Below are positions 26,149 to 33,360 of a stretch of 48,600 nt of DNA, in pieces. Each line of letters starts with the position of its first letter. Within the stretch, counting starts at the first letter, position 1. The stretch covers positions 1 through 48,600 of the forward strand of contig CAUZJO010000012.1 of assembly GCA_963580245.1 (NCBI GenBank). The letters run 5' to 3'. Position numbers and translations under genes: made by a program. The notes beneath the pieces are model-generated. The model was not told the DNA's origin, ran no database searches, and was given only the letters and a program-made list of their open reading frames with translations. Source of the stretch: CAUZJO01 sp963580245 (GTDB lineage Bacteria > Sumerlaeota > Sumerlaeia > MVZB01).

Positions 26149-27312
26149 GTGACCGACCACGTCGACCCCTTACGCATCGGCATCGTCTGTTATCCGACAT
26201 ACGGTGGCAGCGGGGCCGTGGCCACCGACCTGGGCCGCATCCTGGCGCGCCGGGGTCACACGATCCACTTCATCAGCTACGCGCGGCCGTTCCGGCTGGC
26301 CGGCGATTTCCACGAGAACATCGTCTATCACGAGATCGGGGGCGAGACCTATCCGCTCTTCCAGGGCCAGCTCTATACGCTCTCGGCGGCGGTCAAGATC
26401 TACGAGATCGTGAACAATGAGGGCCTCGACCTGCTGCATCTGCATTATGCCCTGCCCCACGCGATCAGCGCCTGGATCGCCATCGAGATGCTCGGCGAAC
26501 GTGGGGCCATCCCCACCTTGACCACGCTGCACGGCACCGATATCACGCTGGTCGGCTCCAAACCCTCGTTCCACCCGGCCGTGCAACTGGGGCTGGACAA
26601 GAGCGATGCGCTGACGACCGTCTCGCGTTGGCTATCGAACAAGACCTGCGAGATTTTCTCGATCTGCGACCGCATCCAAGTGATCTACAACTTCATCGAC
26701 CCGCAGGTCTTCAAACCGGGGGAGGGTTCCTGCCAGCGCTCTCACCTGGCGGTGCCCGACGAGAAAATCATCATGCACATCTCGAACTTTCGGCCGGTCA
26801 AGCGCGTGGAGGAGGTCGTCAGCGTCTTCGCGCGCGTCGCCCGCCGGCTCCCGGCTCGCCTGGTCATGATCGGCGACGGTCCCGACCGCGAAAAGGCGGA
26901 GCGGCGGGCCGAGGCGTTGGGCGTGGCCGACCGCGTGACGATGCTGGGCAAGCAGCCGGGCGTCGAGCATTTCCTGCCCCTGGCCGACCTGTTCCTGTTC
27001 CCCTCGGCGGGCGAATCGTTCGGCCTGGCGGCCCTGGAGGCCTTGGCCTGCGAGACGCCGGTGGTCGGCTGCTGCGCGGGCGGCCTGCCCGAAGTGGTCG
27101 AGGACGGGGTCTGCGGTCGCCTGTGCGAGACTGACGACGTGGACGCCCTGGCCGAGGCGACGCTGGAGATTCTGGGCGACGACGAGCAACGGCTCGCGAT
27201 GGGCCAAGCCGGCCGCCGCCGCGCCATCGACCACTTCGCCGCCGACCGCATCATTCCGCAATACGAGGCCCTCTATCACCAACTCCGGCGCGGCGTTCCG
27301 GTCGCCTATTGA
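26149..27312 (+). CDS. bshA: N-acetyl-alpha-D-glucosaminyl L-malate synthase BshA
   Basis: This GT4 glycosyltransferase joins UDP-GlcNAc and L-malate in the first step of bacillithiol synthesis. The N-terminus IGIVCYPTYGGSGAVATDLG is the characteristic BshA glycine-rich motif. Further marks are HLHYALPHAISAW, TTLHGTDITLVGS, HISNFRPVKRVEEVV and the GT4 donor site LFPSAGESFGLAALEALACETPVV. Length (387) is usual. The start is GTG at 26149 with AGAGGT correctly placed. The later pathway genes bshB and bshC are not in the window, so it may serve bacillithiol or a related GlcNAc-malate product. The family call is strong; the end product is inferred. Confidence 0.9.
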   Translation: MTDHVDPLRIGIVCYPTYGGSGAVATDLGRILARRGHTIHFISYARPFRLAGDFHENIVYHEIGGETYPLFQGQLYTLSAAVKIYEIVNNEGLDLLHLHYALPHAISAWIAIEMLGERGAIPTLTTLHGTDITLVGSKPSFHPAVQLGLDKSDALTTVSRWLSNKTCEIFSICDRIQVIYNFIDPQVFKPGEGSCQRSHLAVPDEKIIMHISNFRPVKRVEEVVSVFARVARRLPARLVMIGDGPDREKAERRAEALGVADRVTMLGKQPGVEHFLPLADLFLFPSAGESFGLAALEALACETPVVGCCAGGLPEVVEDGVCGRLCETDDVDALAEATLEILGDDEQRLAMGQAGRRRAIDHFAADRIIPQYEALYHQLRRGVPVAY

Positions 27313-27454
27313 GGCGATTGCGACCACGGGGGGTTTCGGTCATCGCATTCGGGAACAATGGTCGCCGGCATGCCTCAATAAGAACGAGCGGTCCGTTGTC
27401 CGTCGTCGACGTGAAGGGCGAACGCGTCTCTGGAGATCATCCATTTCCAAACCG

Positions 27455-28435
27455 ATGCTTGATACGCTGACGAAGAACCTGCTGGTCCGGCGCGACGCGC
27501 GGCGTCTGAGACGGACGTGGCATCGACGTTGGTGGGTCTGGGGGCTGGCGACCCTTGGAACCGTTCAGTTGGTCTTTTGCTGGAAGATTGAAATCTTTCT
27601 CGGAAGGAGCGTAAAACAAGACCACGACAAAATTCTCTATTACTATTTCACGGGGTTTCATATCTATCTGCAAATCCTCTTGCCCCTGTTCGCGATTGTG
27701 CTCACCCGATCGTTTGCCTCGCAAGACCGGCTGGAGAAATATCTCGTCACGCCCATTCCGCCTGTCCACATTTTATGGCATCTATGGCTCCGGGTTTTCC
27801 TGCTCGGTCTGGTTGTAATCCTCATCCTTTACTTCCCTCTATGGATACCGTCTCCGTGGCTTTACGCGGGCTGGCCACTCGATGAGCCGGAGTTTCATTG
27901 GGCCGAGGTTGTCGCCGACATCTTGATCATCAGCCTCTTTCTCTTGCCATGGATACGATCAAGAAACGTGAGCCGAGTGATTTGGACCCTTAGTTTCGCC
28001 GGGCTGTTCGTATTTCCTTACGTCTTGATACACTTTGAAAAGAGCTTAAAGGAGGTTTTTGCGGATATGCCCCTCGATGGTGAATTGTTTGAACCGTACG
28101 GTTTTACGGCCAGCTACGCCCGCTGGCACCCACTGATTACGCTATCCTATTTCGTCACATCATCCGCTTGGAGCGCGGGTGTAGGGGTGGCGCTTGCGTT
28201 GCGATTGCGTAAAGGATTGGGACCCGCCTTCCTGGTTGCAATGCTGCTCGTTCCCCTAGCTGAATGGGGCGTTTACCATCTCGTGTTACTAGACGACTCG
28301 GAAGACCTCTATGATGACTCGATGTTTCTTTATTTCATGCTCAGCTTCTATATGTTAACTTTTGGCGCGTTCTGGATGGCGCTCAAATGGCGCTTGCTGA
28401 TGTCGCTAAGCCGGTGGGCGGTGCGGACGGAATAA
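27455..28435 (+). CDS. Unrecognised polytopic membrane protein
   Basis: The 326-residue protein starts with a basic stretch (VRRDARRLRRTWHRRWW). Seven or eight hydrophobic segments follow, for example LATLGTVQLVFCW, IYLQILLPLFAIVL, VFLLGLVVILILYF and LDDSMFLYFMLSFYMLTF-like near the end. The charged loop FASQDRLEKYLVTPIPPVHILWHLW after the second segment is like that of ABC-2 permease proteins, but no ATPase gene is adjacent. Function not assigned. GC content is lower than in its neighbours. Confidence 0.7.
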   Translation: MLDTLTKNLLVRRDARRLRRTWHRRWWVWGLATLGTVQLVFCWKIEIFLGRSVKQDHDKILYYYFTGFHIYLQILLPLFAIVLTRSFASQDRLEKYLVTPIPPVHILWHLWLRVFLLGLVVILILYFPLWIPSPWLYAGWPLDEPEFHWAEVVADILIISLFLLPWIRSRNVSRVIWTLSFAGLFVFPYVLIHFEKSLKEVFADMPLDGELFEPYGFTASYARWHPLITLSYFVTSSAWSAGVGVALALRLRKGLGPAFLVAMLLVPLAEWGVYHLVLLDDSEDLYDDSMFLYFMLSFYMLTFGAFWMALKWRLLMSLSRWAVRTE

Positions 28436-28454
28436 TCATTGCGCGAATGAAGGT

Positions 28455-29339
28455 TCACCGATTCAAAATCAGGTAAACCGTCAGCCGCGCGGCGGCGAAG
28501 AGGACTTCGATGGCTTGGCGCGGTTTGGTCTTGAGCAGCGCGTCATATTCCGCGCCAGAGAACTCGGTGTAGGTCACCTCGTCGATCGCGCGTAGGCTGG
28601 CCGAGCGGGGGCGACCCGAGAAGAAACCGACCTCGCCGGCGGTGGCCGGGGCGCTGACGGTCCGGAGCATCGCCCCGCGTTCCTCCCCCGGCTCCTTGAT
28701 CACCTCGAGCCGGCCGGCGTGGGTGAAGTAGAAGCAATCCGACGGCTCGCCCTTGCGGACGAGATATTCGCCCGGCTGCAATGTCGCCTGCTTCTTCAAG
28801 ACGCCCGCCGCGTCGCGCGGCAGGGACTGGGCAACCGTTTCGAGCGCCTCGGTCGGCTTCTGACCGAACCCCCTCAGGGGTCGCGCCTCGATGAATTTCG
28901 AGTCCGGCCCGATCAGGTCGCGGTGGCTGAGCCGTTTGGCGAGCAGGCAGACCAGCTTTTTCAGCACCTGCAGCGTGGCCTGGGGATCGCCGATGCGACG
29001 CGAGAGCTCGATCGGATCGGGGATTTCCAGCAGCAGCGTGGTCTCCAAGGCCCGCGCGAAGGCCGTGCGCTGGCAAGATTCGATCAGGATGCCCAGCTCG
29101 CCGAACACGCTGCCCGGCCCCAGCTCGACCACCGGCACGTGCTCGAACATGGTTCGGCGATAGACTTCCACCTTGCCGCTCAGGACGACGAACAGTGAAT
29201 CGGCGCGGTCCCACTGGCGAAAGATGGTATCGCCCTTATGACGCATCCAGTAGGACTGGCTCTGTTGAATGAGTCGGACCTGCTCGCGCGAAAGCCCGGC
29301 GAAGAGCTTGGACAGGTCGGTGCTTTCGGGCTCCTCCAC
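28455..29339 (-). CDS. Protein with two cyclic-nucleotide-binding domains
   Basis: The 294 residues form two CNB domains with a linker. The first has FRQWDRADSLFVVLSGKVEVY and GSVFGELGILIESCQRTAFAR. The second has LVRKGEPSDCFYFTHAGRLEVI and TAGEVGFFSGRPRSASLRA. The second domain keeps the phosphate-cassette Glu and Arg-Ser-Ala, so it could bind cAMP or cGMP. The first has Gln-Arg-Thr-Ala in the same place. There is no HTH or enzymatic domain, so it probably acts by binding a partner. It lies 35 bases downstream of the O-antigen-ligase-like gene on the same strand and may be in its operon. Confidence 0.85.
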   Translation of the reverse strand: MEEPESTDLSKLFAGLSREQVRLIQQSQSYWMRHKGDTIFRQWDRADSLFVVLSGKVEVYRRTMFEHVPVVELGPGSVFGELGILIESCQRTAFARALETTLLLEIPDPIELSRRIGDPQATLQVLKKLVCLLAKRLSHRDLIGPDSKFIEARPLRGFGQKPTEALETVAQSLPRDAAGVLKKQATLQPGEYLVRKGEPSDCFYFTHAGRLEVIKEPGEERGAMLRTVSAPATAGEVGFFSGRPRSASLRAIDEVTYTEFSGAEYDALLKTKPRQAIEVLFAAARLTVYLILNR

Positions 29340-29374
29340 GGTTTACTCCCTCGCGGAAATCGTCTTATGCAAGC

Positions 29375-31351
29375 CTATTCATCCGGACCGACTTTTTCCA
29401 GCGGCAGATAGAGGACGCCGTTCTCGAGGAGGGGGTACTGTTTGAGATTATGGGCCCAGGGCGACCAGGTGTGCGAGGCGCGCACGATAAGCGGCAGGCC
29501 CGGCGGTCGGCCCGGGGGCAGATCCAGGACGACGGCCCGCCTTTCAAAATCGTCGAACGTCTCCTTGGCCAACTCGGCGCCGCCCAGGCTGATCGTGTAG
29601 ATGACGGGATACTTCCGCTGGTTAGGGTCCCAGGAGGTCAAGCGCAAGCGCACCCGGTCGGCCCCCTCGGGGATCTTGAGCCGCGCCTCGGCCGGACCGA
29701 ACAGGTAGTTCTCGCCGTCGAGATAGGTGCTCCACTGTTCGAATTGGTTTCGGTGTTCCCAGAGGACGACCACGGCGGCCATCGCCATCAGTGCCACGCC
29801 ACCGCCACGGGTGATCCAGCGGCGGTCCAGCGGGGGACGCTCGGTGCCGCCCAGCGAGGCCGACCACGCGACCAGACACCAGAACACGAGGTCGATCGTC
29901 CGGATGTGATGGATGTATTGAAACAACCCGTAGACGGCCAGGACCGTCAGTCCGCCGCATGTCGCAAGCGCCAGGGGACGCTCCGGCGAATCATCCCCCG
30001 CGCGCCGGACGGCCCGAAACGAAGCGATCAGCGCGCCACCAAGGATCGGCAGGAACAACAGGAGGCCAATCAGCCCCCGCTCGGCCCAGATGTGGAAATA
30101 CAGGCTGTGGGCGGTCCCTCTGAAACTGAAGTAGAGGTTCGAGAAGGGGTGACCGGGCGGAAACAGCGTCTCGAATGTGCGGTAGTAGTGACCCAGCCCG
30201 GCTCCGGTGAGCGGGAAAATCGAGATCATCCCCCCCGCCGCGCGCCAGATATCGGTGCGATGTTGAGCGCGGAACATCTCGCCGAGGCGTTGGCGCAGGG
30301 GTTCATTGACCAAGGCCAACACGGTCACCAGCGCCGCCGCCGCCGCGACCAGCAGGACGATTCGCCCAGCCAGCGGGGCTAAGGACCGCCGGTTTCCGGC
30401 TACGCGCGGCAGGACCGCCGCGGCCGCGACCACCGCCAATCCGGCGGCCAGGGCAATCCAGCCGCCCCTCTGGAGCGTCAGTAACTGCGCCAGGCCGAAA
30501 AGCGCCGTGAGGCCCCAGCCGGTCCAACGCACGCCCCGCCCCCGCCCGGCCAGTGCCAAGGCCAACGCCCCCGGGGCCAGCGCGGCCAGAACCTGCGCAT
30601 ACCAGCCCGAATGCCGGTAAAGCGACTGGAGCCGGCGATGGCCGAACCTGAAATCAATGTCCGGATTGACCCCGCGCCACCACTTGAGCGAGATCACTTC
30701 GAGATAATCCAGAAGCCCGAGGACCGCCGAGAACGCCAGGCATGCCAGCAAGACCCACCACAGCGTCATCAGCCGCGCCGCCGGCCAGGGGCGGTCGCGC
30801 AACGCGAAGTAGAGCCCGGCGGCCAGCGTGAGCCTCAGCACCCCGGTGATCCCGTAGATGAAACTGGTCTGGTCGTGGATGGCGAAGACCCGCTGCATGA
30901 AGTGGATATGCTCGAAGACGAGCTCGCACCAAATCCATTGGTGGGTCGGGAACAGGCAGAACCACGAAAAGATTACGAACAGGACGATCCACGGATCGAG
31001 CGCCCGGCGACGGGGCTGAATGACCCCACGCAGGCGGCCCGCCAAGTCGCCGATGACCAGGCCCATCAGCGCCATATCGAGCAGGTAAAGGTGGTGCGGA
31101 CCCCCCGGATTGTTCCCGAACCAGGGCAGCGCCAGGGCCAGGGAAAACAAGAACGGGACCGGCCCGAACAGGCCCACCGCGAACCAAGCACCCCCAAGGA
31201 GCTTTTCGATCGGGGGTACATCCACCCATAGCCAGCCGAAAACGATCGACCAGCCGACAAGACCGAGCAGGTAGAGATTCCTCAGCCCACCCCGCGAGGG
31301 GCGGTTTGTGTCGGAAAGCGGAGACGCCGCTTCCTCTGGGGGACTTGTCAT
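29375..31351 (-). CDS. O-antigen ligase / Wzy-like membrane protein
   Basis: From ATG 31351 the protein is about 658 residues with some 12 hydrophobic segments. The large periplasmic loop and following segments carry the Wzy_C-type stretch RTDIWRAAGGMISIFPLTGAGLGHYY and TAHSLYFHIWAERGLIGLLLFL, typical of O-antigen ligases and polymerases. A soluble beta-rich C-terminus (LKIPEGADRVRLRLTSWDPNQ and on) is an extra domain not found in standard WaaL. It may join sugar polymers to lipid A or protein. The frame is open to 31594, but the extra 81 residues cross a repeat of GGGTTTCGGG type and are not likely to be coding. No other polysaccharide genes are adjacent. Confidence 0.8.
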   Translation of the reverse strand: MTSPPEEAASPLSDTNRPSRGGLRNLYLLGLVGWSIVFGWLWVDVPPIEKLLGGAWFAVGLFGPVPFLFSLALALPWFGNNPGGPHHLYLLDMALMGLVIGDLAGRLRGVIQPRRRALDPWIVLFVIFSWFCLFPTHQWIWCELVFEHIHFMQRVFAIHDQTSFIYGITGVLRLTLAAGLYFALRDRPWPAARLMTLWWVLLACLAFSAVLGLLDYLEVISLKWWRGVNPDIDFRFGHRRLQSLYRHSGWYAQVLAALAPGALALALAGRGRGVRWTGWGLTALFGLAQLLTLQRGGWIALAAGLAVVAAAAVLPRVAGNRRSLAPLAGRIVLLVAAAAALVTVLALVNEPLRQRLGEMFRAQHRTDIWRAAGGMISIFPLTGAGLGHYYRTFETLFPPGHPFSNLYFSFRGTAHSLYFHIWAERGLIGLLLFLPILGGALIASFRAVRRAGDDSPERPLALATCGGLTVLAVYGLFQYIHHIRTIDLVFWCLVAWSASLGGTERPPLDRRWITRGGGVALMAMAAVVVLWEHRNQFEQWSTYLDGENYLFGPAEARLKIPEGADRVRLRLTSWDPNQRKYPVIYTISLGGAELAKETFDDFERRAVVLDLPPGRPPGLPLIVRASHTWSPWAHNLKQYPLLENGVLYLPLEKVGPDE

Positions 31352-31441
31352 CACGGGTGGCGTGGCTCCACGTGTTCTTCGAGTTCCAACTCTATGGAAA
31401 CCGAGATGGCTTGAGAACGAAAAATGGTGGAGGGGGGGATA

Positions 31442-31574
31442 TCGGGTTTCGGGGCTCGGGTTTCGGGTTTCGGAAGGAAGAGGACTTCCAGCCTCTTCGC
31501 CGCGCCACCGTACACAAGTCCCCGCCAGCATACCAATACCTGAAACCCGAGACCCGACAGAGACCCGACGACCC
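31442..31574. repeat. Degenerate GGGTTTCGGG-type repeat pair in opposite orientations
   Basis: Four or five imperfect copies of a TCGGGTT(T)CGGG-like word lie at 31442-31473. The opposite orientation (ACCCGAGACCCGAC type) appears at 31542-31574. A short GGAAG/CTTCC hairpin lies at 31476-31489. Together they form a long imperfect inverted repeat before the O-antigen-ligase-like gene. A third, complement-oriented patch is at 33332-33357. Confidence 0.55.
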
Positions 31575-31734
31575 CTTTCCCTCGGAACATCCACCCCCTG
31601 GACGGCGTCAATCCTTATCAGACGCCTTGTGCATTATCGTGGCCAAGGCGTCATCGGCCAGGTAAGATGCCGAGGTCTCTAGGGATCTGGACCTCGGGGG
31701 AAACCAAGGCAAGTCCGTTCGGGAGATGGCAAAC

Positions 31735-32499
31735 GTGAGTAGGGTTTCGTTCAAACGCAATACGCTGGCGACGTTGATGGCGGGGGCCTTGTTGTTGGCG
31801 GCCTGTACGTGGCGGACCGAGCATAAGGTCGAGACGGTCCACAGGATCGACGCCCATATCGTCCTCGATATCCGGCAAATCCAGCAGGAGGCCTCGGAGG
31901 TCGAGGGTTACGTGCGCGGCGATGACGATCCAACCTCGCTGACGGCCGGGGAGCAGCCGACCTCCTGGAACTGGAATCCGCCCGCCTCCGCGACACCGAC
32001 CGACTACCCGTGGTGGGCGTGGCTGTCATTCTCGCCGGGTGCCCGCGCGAACGCGCCGGAGCTGGAGGTCGAGGTGGGGGAGGTCACGGCCGACGACGCC
32101 AACCAGGCCAAAGAGCGGCGCAAAGAGCGCGGCAAGCGGATCGAGGCCGAATTGCAGGCCCATCACCTGGGCGAGAACGACCGGGGATACGTGGAAGTTC
32201 GGCTGCCCAAGGACCACGAGGACAAGGAGTTGAGCCGGAAACTGATCGAGCTGGCGAAAGAGGAGAACAAGGACCGCAAGACGATCCACGTCGAGATCGC
32301 CCAGCGTCAGGGTGGGGAACTGCGCGACGTGTTGCCGGCGGTCGAAAAGATTTTCGCCAAGAGCATCCGAGATAAAAAACTGAAGAAAGGCCACCTGTTC
32401 CAGGCGCCGCGCGACAAGAAGGACTTTGAAACGTTCAAGAAGGGCGAACTGGGCAAGAAATACAAGGACGCCAAACCAGGGGCGTGGCTTGAGAAATGA
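31735..32499 (+). CDS. Lipoprotein with YnbE-like N-terminus and YdbL-like (DUF1318) C-terminus
   Basis: The N-terminus is a lipoprotein signal (LMAGALLLAAC). A short YnbE-like segment follows (TEHKVETVHRIDAHIVLDIRQ). After a Pro/Trp-rich linker, the C-terminal 150 residues (LGENDRGYVEVRLP, NKDRKTIHVEIAQRQGG, VEKIFAKSI, GAWLEK) fit the YdbL/DUF1318 pattern. In Proteobacteria YnbE and YdbL are separate small proteins encoded beside the AsmA-like YdbH, where they act in lipid transport across the envelope. Here both parts seem fused. I prefer GTG at 31735, since GGGAG lies nine bases upstream; ATG at 31726 touches that site. The domain matches are by eye and moderate. Confidence 0.65.
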   Translation: MSRVSFKRNTLATLMAGALLLAACTWRTEHKVETVHRIDAHIVLDIRQIQQEASEVEGYVRGDDDPTSLTAGEQPTSWNWNPPASATPTDYPWWAWLSFSPGARANAPELEVEVGEVTADDANQAKERRKERGKRIEAELQAHHLGENDRGYVEVRLPKDHEDKELSRKLIELAKEENKDRKTIHVEIAQRQGGELRDVLPAVEKIFAKSIRDKKLKKGHLFQAPRDKKDFETFKKGELGKKYKDAKPGAWLEK

Positions 32500-32599
32500 C
32501 GATCATGAAGGAAGTGGATGCTTCCAATCGTGGTCGATAGGCTATCGGCGGCGGCGTTCATGACGCATCCGAGCCGACTCGATCATCCGCGAGAGACTG

Positions 32600-33289
32600 A
32601 TGCCCGGCAAGCCCGATCCCAAAGCCCTTAAGGCCCTCGAAGAGGAAACCCAGCGGTGCGAGCGTAATCAGGATTTCCTGGGCGCGCTGGACGCCTTTGA
32701 AGAGATCGAGGAAAACGGCTGGGCGACCGCCACGCATCTGGCGGCGATGGGATACTGTTACCTCAAAAACCGCCAGCGCCAGAACGCGCGGGAATCCTGG
32801 TTTAAGGCATTGGAGAAGGACTCCGAGGCCAAACATCCGCGGGAGATGCTGGACCGCTATTTCCCCAAATGGGAACAGGAACTGAAGCGCCGGTTGGCCA
32901 CGAAGGCCTCGGCCGCCGCGCCCAAAGGGGATGAGGAAGCCCCGCCCCCACCGCCCCCACCGCCCCCACCGCCCCCACCGCCCCCACCGGGGTTCGCGGG
33001 CTCGGCGTCCGACACGATCTCGATCGAGACAAAGGCTCGGAAGGCCCCGCCGACGAGGCCGCCGCCCAAAGCCCGGCGCCCTATCGATCCGGAGAAGACA
33101 TACTCACTGCGCCCCGCCCCCGGCACGGGCCCCGCCAAGGCGAAGAAGCCCTCCGTGCCGGCCAAGCAGAAGCAGCCGATCGAAGCGGTCATCGTCAAAG
33201 CTCCCGTCGAGGAGCTCGGTGAAGAAGCTCCCATCAATTGGGAGTACGTGATGAACGACGTGGTGGAAGAGGTGGGGCGGGAGAAGTGA
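32600..33289 (+). CDS. TPR-like protein with a 16-residue proline run
   Basis: Residues 1-90 (ALEEETQRCERNQDFLGALDAFEEIE, AAMGYCYLKNRQRQNARESWFKALE) form one or two TPR-like hairpins. A run of 16 prolines follows, encoded by five copies of a 9-base unit. The remainder is basic and Pro/Lys-rich, ending in an acidic helix (INWEYVMNDVVEEVGREK). No signal peptide is seen, so it is probably cytoplasmic. The next gene in the opposite direction is the secretion-type ATPase. The function is not known; the proline run suggests a binding linker. Confidence 0.7.
   Translation: MPGKPDPKALKALEEETQRCERNQDFLGALDAFEEIEENGWATATHLAAMGYCYLKNRQRQNARESWFKALEKDSEAKHPREMLDRYFPKWEQELKRRLATKASAAAPKGDEEAPPPPPPPPPPPPPPPPGFAGSASDTISIETKARKAPPTRPPPKARRPIDPEKTYSLRPAPGTGPAKAKKPSVPAKQKQPIEAVIVKAPVEELGEEAPINWEYVMNDVVEEVGREK
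32942..32986 (+). repeat. Five tandem 9-base units CCGCCCCCA
   Basis: Five perfect head-to-tail copies encode Pro-Pro-Pro-type triplets in the TPR-like gene. Gain or loss of a unit keeps the frame, so the proline run can change length by slippage. Confidence 0.9.
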
Positions 33290-33331
33290 GTTTTGAATTT
33301 CGGAAGATTAGGAAAATGCGTAATCAGAAAA

Positions 33332-33357
33332 CCCGATACTCGAGCCCCGATTCCCGA
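33332..33357. repeat. Third patch of CCCGA-type repeat
   Basis: Imperfect copies of a CCCGATnCTCGAGCCCCGAT-like word lie just past the stop of the TPR-like gene and just before the end of the convergent ATPase gene. The word resembles the patches at 31442-31574. Confidence 0.4.
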
Positions 33358-33360
33358 CAG

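Noticed and set aside
31352..31594. 81-residue N-terminal extension of the O-antigen-ligase-like protein
   Set aside because: It is translated from the GGGTTTCGGG-type repeat region and has no membrane or family pattern.
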